A stretch of DNA of 48,447 nucleotides. Origin: a bacterium. Lineage in GTDB: Bacteria > Babelota > Babeliae > Babelales > JABJEI01. Under the pieces are notes generated by a model. The model had not been told where the DNA came from. It was given only the letters and a program-made list of their open reading frames with translations, and did not search any database. Positions 8,615 to 16,752 of this stretch are shown here, one piece after another. How positions within the stretch are numbered: the stretch's first letter is position 1; each line of letters begins with the position of its first letter. A program made the position numbers and the translations under genes. The stretch covers positions 1 to 48,447 of the forward strand of contig JABJEI010000002.1 of the NCBI GenBank assembly GCA_018663245.1. The letters run 5' to 3'.

Positions 8615-11254
8615 TTATCCCTGTTCTACAACTCTGACTGTGCTGCCACGTGGGCCCTTGTGTATGTGGAAGTGGACCGGAAATTGGTCCTTAATGGCTG
8701 GTAGGTGTGATACGACGATGACCTTGCAAAAATCATCTTGAATCTTATAGATAGCATCCATTATGCGGGTTAGGCCTTGCTCGTCTTGCGAGCCAAAGCC
8801 TTCGTCGATGATGAGAGTTTGGAGTGCGGTACCTGCGCGTCGAGCAAGTAGTTTTGAGATAGCAATGCGCAGAGCAAAATCTATTCGGAACGCTTCGCCT
8901 CCAGAAAAAAGCTCGTATGGCCTGGTTCCCATCGGGTCCGAGACGACGATGTCCAAAGTCTCTTTTGTTCCACCTTTTTTGAGATCTTTTAGCGACTCAA
9001 TGCGGATGTGTGTTTGGTTGTCGGTAAGACGTCCAAGCAGGTTGTTAGCCTCTTGCTCTATCTCGGGTAGGGCATCCTCAATAAGAAGAGCCTGGATACC
9101 ATCCTTGGAGAGGGCACGAGAGATTGCTTGGTATTCGTGAAGCCCGCTTACCAGGCTATCAAGTTCATTACAGTTAAATGTGTTGTCTTTTTTGAGCTGC
9201 TCAATGCTGAGTTCGAGCCCTTTTTGCTCGGCCTGCTTGGTCAGGAGCGCTTGGTACTCTTCCAGCTTATCTTTTTGTTTGGTTGTAACTGTTTTTTGCT
9301 CTTTATCCAAAGCTTCTATTTTTTGTTGTACTGGCTCAAAACCCTTAACCAAAGTTTTAAGTTTTTTGATTTGATTGTTTTGGGATCTAATCTGTTTAAG
9401 TAGTTCATTTGTGCGCTTACGACGTTCCTCTTGTAGTGTTGATTGTTTCAATAATTCTTGCGAATCTTGCTCTGATTTTTCAAGCTTGTTTAGCTGAATG
9501 CCAAGCGTTTTGTAGGTTTCATGTGCGTTTGCGACTTTTGCTTGTTTTTTTTGTGCGGATTCTATCTGTTTTTTGAGCTTAGAGATCAACGCTGTTGGCT
9601 TGTTGGGCAATTTTTTTGAGCATGAATCATATTTTTTTTGCTCGTCGCTTAGCAGCTTTGCCTGTTGCTTAAGCGCTGTTGTTAGCTCTTTTGTCTTGTT
9701 GTCCAACTGAACAATTCGCTTGTTTATAATAGCCAGCTGTTGTTGTTCTAGATCGAGAGATTTTATGGTTTCGTGCTGATTAAGCAAAAGTTCTTTAAGA
9801 TCGATCAATATGTTGAGGAGTCGTTTGTGCTGATGTAAAAAAAGCTTTTTTTCTTGTTCAAATTTTTTGTTTAAAAAACGTCTACGAGCTGAAGATAAAT
9901 TTTGCTCACACAAAGGGCAACCGGTAGCATGTTTTGACTTACAAACGGACTGCTTTTTTTCAAGATCGGTTATCTTGGTCGTCAAGGTGTTTTTGCGGGC
10001 AACAAAATTGTGGTAAAAAGATCTTCTACGCTCAAACAGTTCTTTTTGTTGTGTGATAATGACAGTAAATTTTTTATCTTCTTTTTGTTTTTCTTCGAGA
10101 TCTTTGCGCTCTGTATTGCTTTGTTCTAGCTCATTTTTTAGCCGACTGTGGGTTAGTGTTAGGTCGGTGATAGCTCGTTCATGCGCTTTGCGTGTTAGCT
10201 TTTCTTTCTCTTGTGCTAGCTCCTGTTGGCCTTGTTCCTGGTTGAACTGTTTTTCAAGTTCAAGTAGCTCCTGAGAGAGCTTTAGAAAGGTTTGGTGGTC
10301 CTTGTGAGCAGTCTGTATTTTTTTGTTGATAGATTTTTTTTGTTCTTGCAACTTGGCTGGTGTTTGGTGTGCTAGTGTTGCTTTGTGCACAGAGCGCCAT
10401 GTTGCTGAAATTGTATTCCATTCTAGGCGTATTGCTTCAAGAGTCTGCTCAGCTTGCTCATGTTTGAACGTAATAAGCTGGCACTGCTGATAATCTTTAT
10501 CAAGCTTCTGTTTATCCTTCGAGCACTGCTCAAGTTGCTTAACAATCGCTTTTTGCTCGCTCTTGTTTGTTTTAATTTGTTGTGCAAGTTCACTGTACGC
10601 TTGCAACGATTCTTGGCGCTTCTCTTGCTCAAGAACTGTTCGCTCGATTGAAAGTTCCATGCTTTGTTTGTGAGCTTGGTTTGTGCGAATGTGCTCTAGG
10701 CAGCGCTTACGGATAGTCTCGTAACGGCCAAGTCCTAAAATGGAGCCGATAAGTTGCTTGCGCTCTTTAGGGCTTTTTTTAGAAAACTGATTGGCCTGTC
10801 CTTGGCGAAGGAAGGCTGTGTTTGAAAACGTATCAAAATCGAGGCCTATGAGCTTTTTAATTTTTTCTTGGGTCTCCTTCATCTTGGTATCGGTCAAGGG
10901 CCGCAGGGTGTCAGTTTGCGTGTCCATGATGCCAAAATCAAGGCGAGTATGTGGTTTGCCGTATAAAAAAGAAAATTCTCGACGAATACGATAACGTTGG
11001 CTGTTGAATTCAAAATCAAGAATAACCATCATCTGTTTTTGCCCAAGCCGTAGAAGGCTTTGATCCGCCTTTATAGAGCCCATAGCTTTACGAGCATGCC
11101 CCCAAAGTGCCCAGGTTAGGGCATCAAGCAGTGCTGACTTACCATGCCCATTTTTGCCTGATAGGCAGATAAGTGGGTAGTGCGAAAAGTCGATAGTTTG
11201 AAGTTCTGAGCCGTAGCTCAAAAAATTTCTGATTTGTATACGTAAAGGGATCAT
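8615..11254 (-). CDS. sbcC: SbcC/Rad50-family DNA repair ATPase
   Basis: SMC-like ATPase that works with the SbcD/Mre11 nuclease on DNA ends and hairpins. From ATG 11254 it is 879 residues. The N-terminal lobe has RNFLSYG and a Walker A loop GKNGHGKS (33-40). Long coiled coils flank a zinc-hook CPLC at 446-449, almost exactly mid-protein. The C-terminal lobe carries the ABC signature FSGGE (Ser784) and Walker B LIIDEGFGSQD. An in-frame ATG at 11302 would add 16 residues before the conserved IRIQIRNFLSYG start; AGGTG about 10 bases before 11254 supports the shorter form. The usual sbcD/mre11 gene is not adjacent on either side. The gene is divergent from the phosphohexomutase gene and the 160-base gap must hold both promoters. 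Confidence 0.93.
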   Translation of the reverse strand: MIPLRIQIRNFLSYGSELQTIDFSHYPLICLSGKNGHGKSALLDALTWALWGHARKAMGSIKADQSLLRLGQKQMMVILDFEFNSQRYRIRREFSFLYGKPHTRLDFGIMDTQTDTLRPLTDTKMKETQEKIKKLIGLDFDTFSNTAFLRQGQANQFSKKSPKERKQLIGSILGLGRYETIRKRCLEHIRTNQAHKQSMELSIERTVLEQEKRQESLQAYSELAQQIKTNKSEQKAIVKQLEQCSKDKQKLDKDYQQCQLITFKHEQAEQTLEAIRLEWNTISATWRSVHKATLAHQTPAKLQEQKKSINKKIQTAHKDHQTFLKLSQELLELEKQFNQEQGQQELAQEKEKLTRKAHERAITDLTLTHSRLKNELEQSNTERKDLEEKQKEDKKFTVIITQQKELFERRRSFYHNFVARKNTLTTKITDLEKKQSVCKSKHATGCPLCEQNLSSARRRFLNKKFEQEKKLFLHQHKRLLNILIDLKELLLNQHETIKSLDLEQQQLAIINKRIVQLDNKTKELTTALKQQAKLLSDEQKKYDSCSKKLPNKPTALISKLKKQIESAQKKQAKVANAHETYKTLGIQLNKLEKSEQDSQELLKQSTLQEERRKRTNELLKQIRSQNNQIKKLKTLVKGFEPVQQKIEALDKEQKTVTTKQKDKLEEYQALLTKQAEQKGLELSIEQLKKDNTFNCNELDSLVSGLHEYQAISRALSKDGIQALLIEDALPEIEQEANNLLGRLTDNQTHIRIESLKDLKKGGTKETLDIVVSDPMGTRPYELFSGGEAFRIDFALRIAISKLLARRAGTALQTLIIDEGFGSQDEQGLTRIMDAIYKIQDDFCKVIVVSHLPAIKDQFPVHFHIHKGPRGSTVRVVEQG

Positions 11255-11413
11255 ACAAAAATTCACCTGTGCACTGTGCCGGAATGGTTTGCATTGTAAC
11301 ATGGGTGGTAAGGGTCTTGCAATTTTGCTTAGAGTGTTCGCAAATGTAATGTACTGGCTCTTTTCGTCAGTGTATGCTTTTGGGCATCATTGGTTTATAC
11401 GACAGGAGTATCC

Positions 11414-12808
11414 ATGCAAGACAAAATTTTTAAAAAATATGACATTCGAGGCAAGGTCGGTACTGAGTTAATTATTGATCAGGCCGATAAGCTGGGCAAG
11501 GCGATAGCATTCTTTTTTAAAGATCAGATGCCAAAGTTAAAACGAGTTGCTATTGGTTGGGATGGACGGACACATTCTCCTGAATTCAAAGATCTGTTGA
11601 TTGAGGGATTGCGGGCTAGTGGCATTGATGTGCTTTCAATTGGTTTGTGTCCTACGCCTGTTCTGTACTTTACAACACACATGGAGCCGGTTGATGCTGG
11701 TCTTATCGTAACTGCATCGCATAATGGGCCAGAGTACAATGGCATAAAAATTGTCTTGAATAAACTTACGGTCTGGGGTGATCAGGTTCAAAAGATAAAG
11801 CAGCACTTTAAGAATGGTGATGTTATTGACTCTGTGGAATCGGGTAGCCTGGAGCATACAGAAATGATTCCGCGTTATATTGCGTGGATGAGGAAGGAGT
11901 TTACGCATCTTGCTGGCTTACCGGTAGCCTTTACAGTCGATTGTGGCAACGGTGCCGCTGGTGCTGTTATGCCACAACTTGTTAAAGCTTTTGATTGGCC
12001 AAATGTTCGGCTTTTGTATGAAGAGGTTGATGGTGCCTATCCTAATCATGAGGCCGATCCAACAGTTGTCCAAAACATGCAAGATTTGTGCGATATCATG
12101 ATTGCTGATGGCAATAGGTTTGGTATTGGTTTTGATGGTGATGCCGACCGTATGGCTGCAGTTACAGAGAGTGGGCGCCTTGTGCTTGGTGACGAGCTGC
12201 TTGCGCTCTTTGCTCGTGACCTTCTAGCTAAGAATCCGGGTGCAACGATTGTTGGTGATGTAAAATGCTCGCAAGGATTAGTTCAGGTTGTTGAAGAATC
12301 TGGTGGTACTCTACATTTTTCGGCATGTGGTCATTCACTCGTAAAACAGGCTATGCGTACAACTAATGCATTGCTTGGTGGCGAGTATAGCTGCCATTTT
12401 TATTTTTACGATAGATTTTTGGGGTATGACGACGGCTTTTATGCGATGATGCGCCTTGTTGAATTGGTTTATCAATCCAAGACGACGTTGAATGAACTAC
12501 TTTCATTCTTTCCAAAATTTGTAAGTACGCCTGAATTTCGCCTTGTATACGAAGATAAAGATCTTCAAGAGCTAGTTAAGTGTGCTGGCGATTCTTTGCG
12601 TGAGCGTTTTGGTGGGGCAACAACAACTATCGATGGTGTTCGGTTGAAGCAGGGCAATGCGTGGGGCATTTTACGTGCTTCTAACACTCAGCCAATGCTA
12701 TCGTTGCGTTTTGAGGCGCCAACGCAAGAAGAACTGGATAATATGAAAGTTATTTTTGAGAGAACGCTTGATCAAAAACTTGGCTCTGGATGGTTAACTG
12801 GCGCGTAG
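11414..12808 (+). CDS. manB: Phosphomannomutase/phosphoglucomutase
   Basis: Alpha-D-phosphohexomutase that interconverts hexose 1- and 6-phosphates to feed nucleotide-sugar synthesis. It is 464 residues from ATG 11414, preceded by AGGAG; an upstream in-frame ATG at 11390 has no such site. The phosphoserine loop TASHNGPEYNG has Ser at 102. The metal loop GFDGDADR has Asp at 241, 243 and 245. A sugar-binding loop GGEYSCHF is present (usually GGEXSGH), and the phosphate-binding loop RASNTQP begins at Arg421. These positions coincide almost exactly with Pseudomonas AlgC, so dual PMM/PGM activity is plausible. It probably supplies glucose 1-phosphate or mannose 1-phosphate to enzymes such as GalU (29126-30043). 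Cys in place of Gly in the sugar loop is a mild oddity. Confidence 0.92.
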   Translation: MQDKIFKKYDIRGKVGTELIIDQADKLGKAIAFFFKDQMPKLKRVAIGWDGRTHSPEFKDLLIEGLRASGIDVLSIGLCPTPVLYFTTHMEPVDAGLIVTASHNGPEYNGIKIVLNKLTVWGDQVQKIKQHFKNGDVIDSVESGSLEHTEMIPRYIAWMRKEFTHLAGLPVAFTVDCGNGAAGAVMPQLVKAFDWPNVRLLYEEVDGAYPNHEADPTVVQNMQDLCDIMIADGNRFGIGFDGDADRMAAVTESGRLVLGDELLALFARDLLAKNPGATIVGDVKCSQGLVQVVEESGGTLHFSACGHSLVKQAMRTTNALLGGEYSCHFYFYDRFLGYDDGFYAMMRLVELVYQSKTTLNELLSFFPKFVSTPEFRLVYEDKDLQELVKCAGDSLRERFGGATTTIDGVRLKQGNAWGILRASNTQPMLSLRFEAPTQEELDNMKVIFERTLDQKLGSGWLTGA

Positions 12809-12810
12809 AC

Positions 12811-12839
12811 TTGGCAGCGCTACGCTTTTGATTTACAAT
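12811..12839 (+). promoter_or_regulatory. Promoter for tRNA(CAT)
   Basis: TTGGCA (12811-12816) and TACAAT (12834-12839) are separated by 17 bases. The -10 lies 12 bases before the mature 5' end of the tRNA at 12852, a normal distance for a tRNA with a very short leader. Confidence 0.6.
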
Positions 12840-12851
12840 GTGATCTGAGGT

Positions 12852-12927
12852 GGGCCCGTAGCTCAGGGGTTAGAGCAGTCGGCTCATAACCGAAAGGTCC
12901 CAGGTTCAATTCCTGGTGGGCCCACCA
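12852..12927 (+). tRNA. tRNA with CAT anticodon (elongator Met or Ile2)
   Basis: 76 bases including encoded CCA. The acceptor GGGCCCG pairs with TGGGCCC (terminal G-T at pair 7); D stem GCTC/GAGC; anticodon loop CTCATAA; T stem CCAGG/CCTGG with loop TTCAATT. The 27-43 pair is G-A. A CAT anticodon may be elongator methionine or lysidine-modified isoleucine; sequence alone does not decide. It lacks the three G-C pairs of an initiator anticodon stem, so it is not tRNA-fMet. Confidence 0.92.
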
Positions 12928-12975
12928 AACGTCCCTACTTTTGGACGATATTCCATAGCTGATTGAGAGGCTTGT

Positions 12976-13731
12976 ATGCAAAAGCATCCCATTCATAATT
13001 TTATAGCGCTTGTTGAATTTGATCGTAAGTTGACTGACCTTGAGCGTTTGATCAAGCAGAAACAGGACGACATTATTCAACTTAAGGAGAAGCATGATCA
13101 GGCTGATCAGCTAGCTATACAAGCAAATCTATCTATGCGTGACACGCAGAAAGTTGTTGATTTCTGTGAGTTGCGAGCTCGTGATCTTGAAGCGAGTGCT
13201 GTAGAAAAAAAACAGATACTTGAGAACGTTACACTACCTCGTGCCCGCAGGTCTGCTCAGCTTGAGCTTGACCATATTCATCAAGAGCAAGAACAGAATG
13301 AGCGTAAGATGATTGCATCATGGGATGGTTTAGAGCGTGCGCGTGTAAAAGTTGTAGAACAAAACAAATTAGTGGTCGAGCAGCAAGATAAAGTTACACA
13401 ATCTGTAGAAGCGGCTGAGGCTGTTGTCGTGCAATTTGAGCAGGACTATAAAGATCTTGATAAAGATCGACAGGTTTTGGTTGACAAGGTTCCTGAAGAA
13501 TGGCTCGAAAAGTACGTTAGCATGCGTGGTCGAGTTGATAATCCAGTTGTACAGGTTCAAGGCCAAGCTTGTGGTGCATGTTTCTTTTTACTTGCCACAC
13601 CAGATCGTATAGCCCTACAAATGAAGGCATTGCGACAATGTGGCAATTGCTTTAGATTTTTGTATCATCAATCGTTGATTGAAGGTGACCAAGAGTCTGG
13701 GGTTGAACCTGAAGATGAACAGGAGAAATGA
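12976..13731 (+). CDS. Coiled-coil protein with C4 zinc ribbon
   Basis: 251 residues. Residues about 10-170 are highly charged heptad-like helix and should form a long antiparallel coiled coil. A C-terminal zinc ribbon has two CxxC pairs (CGAC at 199-202, CGNC at 222-225). This is the layout of the widespread bacterial 'zinc ribbon domain / DUF164' proteins, seen in Chlamydia (CdsZ) and many other bacteria, whose role is debated (nucleic-acid or secretion-apparatus contacts). GAGG precedes ATG 12976. The stop overlaps the start of the RNase HI gene (ATGA), a pairing common for this family, so the two are probably translationally coupled. Confidence 0.82.
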   Translation: MQKHPIHNFIALVEFDRKLTDLERLIKQKQDDIIQLKEKHDQADQLAIQANLSMRDTQKVVDFCELRARDLEASAVEKKQILENVTLPRARRSAQLELDHIHQEQEQNERKMIASWDGLERARVKVVEQNKLVVEQQDKVTQSVEAAEAVVVQFEQDYKDLDKDRQVLVDKVPEEWLEKYVSMRGRVDNPVVQVQGQACGACFFLLATPDRIALQMKALRQCGNCFRFLYHQSLIEGDQESGVEPEDEQEK

Positions 13732-14228
13732 TGGAACAGCTCGGGCTTTTTGATGCTAAAGATGGCGACAGTTCGTCTCGTAAAGCATCGGCTTGGAAGT
13801 TGTTTGTAGATGGTGCATCACGAGGTAATCCTGGTAAGTCGGGTGCAGGCGTTTGGCTTACAAAAGATGCTATTGATGTGGTTAGTAAGGGATTTTTCCT
13901 TGGTAAAGCAACTAACAATCAGGCTGAATACGCGGCTCTTTTGTTGGGTATTTTTTTTGCCATCAAAGGTATGCAAAAAGGTGATAAGCTCGTTATTTAC
14001 TCAGATTCGCAGCTAATTGTGCGTCAACTTATCGGGCGGTACCGAGTTAAAGCTCCCCATATTATTCCATTATATCAACAAGCTGTTTCTTGGCTTAGTG
14101 ATATTAATTACTCAGTAAAGCATGTACTACGCGACAAAAATACGGTTGCCGATAGGTTGGCCAATGAGGGAATTGAGGCCAAAAATCCGCTTCCTCGGGG
14201 GTTTGTTCTTCCCGTTTCATCTCCATAA
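13731..14228 (+). CDS. rnhA: Ribonuclease HI family protein
   Basis: Cleaves RNA in RNA-DNA hybrids, as in primer and R-loop removal. It is 165 residues. The RNase H fold is clear: FVDGASRGNPGKSGAG, NNQAEYAALLLG, VIYSDSQLIVRQL and NTVADRLAN. The four acidic catalytic residues are Asp27, Glu66, Asp92 and Asp141. It is the short bacterial/archaeal type without an N-terminal hybrid-binding domain. Two ATGs are adjacent; AGGAG at 13721-13725 leaves 2 bases to ATG 13728 and 5 to ATG 13731, so I chose the second. It overlaps the zinc-ribbon gene by one base, and the SpoIID gene follows after 2 bases, suggesting a single transcript. Confidence 0.9.
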   Translation: MEQLGLFDAKDGDSSSRKASAWKLFVDGASRGNPGKSGAGVWLTKDAIDVVSKGFFLGKATNNQAEYAALLLGIFFAIKGMQKGDKLVIYSDSQLIVRQLIGRYRVKAPHIIPLYQQAVSWLSDINYSVKHVLRDKNTVADRLANEGIEAKNPLPRGFVLPVSSP

Positions 14229-14230
14229 GT

Positions 14231-15490
14231 TTGGGACCTATTATTATTCGACTTAGTCTTGGACTTCTTTCTACTTGTTCGTTATTTTTTTTGTCTGGTT
14301 GTGGTGGCGCTAAAAGAGCGGTTAAGCCTAAGCCTGCGACTGTGCAAGTTGCTGGATACAATGATAATCACACCAAATTTAACGAAATAAATCCTGCTGT
14401 TTACAAAAAATCGGTTAAGGTTCGTGTGTTGATGGACAGGGTCGATCAGCATAAAAAGACTACATGGAGCCTTGGTGTTCCTGGTGGCTTTGTAGTACGT
14501 GATCCTGAATCAGGTCGTGTTATTGTCCGCTCTAAAAAATATAAAGCAGAAGTTAAAGTTGGATCAGGTAACATTTTTGTAAACGGTCATAAAATCGACC
14601 TTGATAGCGTGTTGGTTGTACCCAAAAAAGATAAGCCGATTACTTTTAATGGAACGGTATATCACGGTGCATTTTTGGCAACTAAGGCTAAGGAGCGAAT
14701 ATATCTTATAAACGTTGTTGATCTTGAGGACTATCTGTTCTCGGTAGTTCGATGGGAAGGTTGGCCGGGATGGCCGCTTGAGGTGAACAAGGTATTTGCG
14801 GTGGTATGCAGAAGTTACGTGTTGCACAAGATGTTACTAGCTCGTAGGCTTGGCGTTCCATATCACATAAAAAATTCCAACATACATCAGACTTACAATG
14901 GGACTCATAAACATGAAATTGTGAGAAAGGCCGTTGAGCAGACCAAAGGAATATTTTTATCCTACGATGGGCAACCGATCGATGCGATGTACGACGCCTG
15001 TTGTGGCGGTGTAATACCTGCAAAAAGTGAGATGGTAGACCTAAAAAAGGCACCTTATTTAGCACGTAAAAAAGCTTGTACATTTTGTAAAAAAAGTCGT
15101 CTTTATCGATGGCGACAAGACTATACAGTTACACGATTTGAAGCGCTGTTTCAACGATTGAGACCAGGATCGGGGCATTTGCGGGGTATAAAAGTTTGTA
15201 AGCGTGATGGGGCTGGGCTGGTTAAAGAGGTGCGGGTTGTTACCTCCAAAGGTGCATACAATCTGAATGACCGCGAAATTTATTCGCTGTGTAAACGAAT
15301 CAAAAGCTTCCACTTTAATGTGGGCAAGTATGGTAAGGTTGTCGTCTTTAAGGGACGAGGGTACGGTCACCACATGGGCGTCTGTCAGTGGGGAGTTCGG
15401 CAGATGGTTGAGGAAGGGTGGCACTATCGATCAATCCTTGCCTTTTTCTACCCAGGCGTTCAATTTATGGAATTGATGCCGGTTGATTGA
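14231..15490 (+). CDS. SpoIID/LytB-domain lipoprotein
   Basis: 419 residues. The N-terminus has a lipoprotein signal with lipobox LSGC (Cys24), placing the protein on a membrane surface. The SpoIID/LytB domain runs from about 55 to 415, with DLEDYLFSVVRWE (Glu176 at the position of the catalytic Glu of SpoIID), AVVCRSYVLHK, DACCGG and a C-terminal GYGHHMGVCQWG. SpoIID is a lytic transglycosylase of peptidoglycan glycan strands, so the organism probably keeps some peptidoglycan. The only reasonable start giving the signal peptide is TTG 14231, 2 bases after the RNase HI stop, with no Shine-Dalgarno sequence visible; reinitiation after the upstream stop is likely. Several Cys residues (KKACTFCKKS, DACCGG) hint at disulfides or metal binding. 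Confidence 0.88.
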   Translation: MGPIIIRLSLGLLSTCSLFFLSGCGGAKRAVKPKPATVQVAGYNDNHTKFNEINPAVYKKSVKVRVLMDRVDQHKKTTWSLGVPGGFVVRDPESGRVIVRSKKYKAEVKVGSGNIFVNGHKIDLDSVLVVPKKDKPITFNGTVYHGAFLATKAKERIYLINVVDLEDYLFSVVRWEGWPGWPLEVNKVFAVVCRSYVLHKMLLARRLGVPYHIKNSNIHQTYNGTHKHEIVRKAVEQTKGIFLSYDGQPIDAMYDACCGGVIPAKSEMVDLKKAPYLARKKACTFCKKSRLYRWRQDYTVTRFEALFQRLRPGSGHLRGIKVCKRDGAGLVKEVRVVTSKGAYNLNDREIYSLCKRIKSFHFNVGKYGKVVVFKGRGYGHHMGVCQWGVRQMVEEGWHYRSILAFFYPGVQFMELMPVD

Positions 15491-15523
15491 CGCTGAAATT
15501 GATAAATAAATGGAGAGAAATTT

Positions 15524-15988
15524 ATGGCTGGTTACAAAGGACACCTTGCAGCAGGTACCATAGCATTTGGTTTGACGTTTGGACTATTGCGCTCGGTCTG
15601 TCCCGGTATAGTAATTCAGGTTCCTATTGCTCTTGTGCTCTGCTTACTTGGCTCACTATTCCCTGATATCGATACAAAGAGCCAGGTTCAGCTTCTTCTT
15701 TATAGAATTTTATTTGTTTGTGCGTTACTGCTTTTTGTTCTGCGCTATTTTTGGCTTGGAGCATTGTTGGGTATTATCTTGACCTTGCCTCTGGTTGTGC
15801 ACCATCGTGGCATTTTCCATAATCTTACTTGGTTAATTTTGGGCTCGTTTGGATGCGCATTTTTGCTGAGCTCAATGTTTGCGTCGCTTAAAGTGCGGAT
15901 TTTTACGAATACGGTTTTCTTTGTTGCCGGTGTTGTCAGCCATCTATTAATGGATGTTGGACTTAGACGTATTTTTGACCGTCGCTAA
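15524..15988 (+). CDS. YdjM/DUF457-like membrane metal-dependent hydrolase
   Basis: 154 residues with about four membrane segments. Conserved motifs of the YdjM (LexA-binding, inner-membrane) family are present: GHLAAGTIAFG, LGSLFPDIDTKS, HHRGIFHNLTW and SHLLMDVG. The His/Asp residues in these motifs are the presumed metal ligands. Substrate unknown. GGAG precedes ATG 15524. The stop codon abuts a palindromic repeat (15990-16027) that separates it from the convergent gene. Confidence 0.8.
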   Translation: MAGYKGHLAAGTIAFGLTFGLLRSVCPGIVIQVPIALVLCLLGSLFPDIDTKSQVQLLLYRILFVCALLLFVLRYFWLGALLGIILTLPLVVHHRGIFHNLTWLILGSFGCAFLLSSMFASLKVRIFTNTVFFVAGVVSHLLMDVGLRRIFDRR

Positions 15989-15989
15989 A

Positions 15990-16027
15990 CGGACCTGTCT
16001 CGGCGTAGTTTTAACGTAGACGGATGG
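15990..16027. repeat. Dispersed palindromic repeat, copy 1
   Basis: Begins CGGACCTGTCTCGGCGTAG and ends AACGTAGACGGATGG, forming an imperfect palindrome. The same ends recur at 26605-26645. It lies between two convergent genes and supplies the last codons (Ile-Arg-Leu-Arg-stop) of the minus-strand gene 16011-16649. Confidence 0.75.
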
Positions 16028-16649
16028 TATACAAGGGATTTTCGTAATCTTCTTTATACAAATTCAATAAAGTGTTACCGTTTTGAGCTTTCTTTCTTTC
16101 GAGTGTTTGTAGAAGCTTCGAAATGTTTTTATAGCCATGCTTGTCTGCATACTTAGTAAATTTATTTAATGTTGGTAGCTTTTGTGGGGTATTGGTTAGA
16201 TCCATTAGCTTGACCGTTGATGTATCTGGATTTTTGCGTGGTATACAGCCGGCAAAGCAGCGTGATTTGCCTTTGTGTACTGAAAGCACCGAAATAAGAC
16301 GGTTATCTGGGTCATATTTTAACCATCGCAGTTGATGGCATTTGGGATGCTGTTTGATTGTTGCAATATCGATAGTTTTGTTTGGCGAAATTATATATGA
16401 GTTGTTGTAGCTGCGATTTGTATTCAAAAATATTTTATTGTTCGTGATAAGTATTTTGGGATTCAGTGGCGCTTTTTGATTTGGCAATAAATAGTACTTT
16501 GTACTTTTAAATGATAAAAGCAGACCAATTAGTGAATTTTTATCTAATGTTATCCATCGAGGCTTTTTTTGTTGAGTCGTCATGGATTGTGGGCTTGAGA
16601 TAACACAAAAAATTAACAGCCACGGTAACCTTTCAAAATATTGATGCAC
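16011..16649 (-). CDS. Unknown exported or anchored protein; C-terminus encoded in a repeat
   Basis: 212 residues, family not recognised. It probably starts at GTG 16649 with AAGGA upstream. Residues 8-22 (LPWLLIFCVISSPQS) look like a short signal peptide. The remainder is basic and polar, with beta-strand-like phrases (PKILITNNKIFLN) and two Cys in SRCFAGCIPRKN. The C-terminal region is helical and ends in Tyr-Thr-Ile-Arg-Leu-Arg, the last four residues coming from a dispersed palindromic repeat. The original stop may therefore have been replaced by repeat insertion. Function unknown. Confidence 0.6.
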   Translation of the reverse strand: MHQYFERLPWLLIFCVISSPQSMTTQQKKPRWITLDKNSLIGLLLSFKSTKYYLLPNQKAPLNPKILITNNKIFLNTNRSYNNSYIISPNKTIDIATIKQHPKCHQLRWLKYDPDNRLISVLSVHKGKSRCFAGCIPRKNPDTSTVKLMDLTNTPQKLPTLNKFTKYADKHGYKNISKLLQTLERKKAQNGNTLLNLYKEDYENPLYTIRLR

Positions 16650-16752
16650 TATTCTCGTTCCTTTTATACGGTTACTTTTTCTACTTAAAGTTCATTAAGT
16701 AGCTTATTTATTTGGAAAGGTTAGTTGCAATAGTACTAGACTGAAGTAGTGT

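Noticed and set aside
12820-13095. Minus-strand frame across tRNA(CAT) containing WWAHQELNLGPFGYEPTAL
   Set aside because: Antisense translation of a tRNA gene; the sequence type is a frequent false prediction, and it overlaps a real gene.
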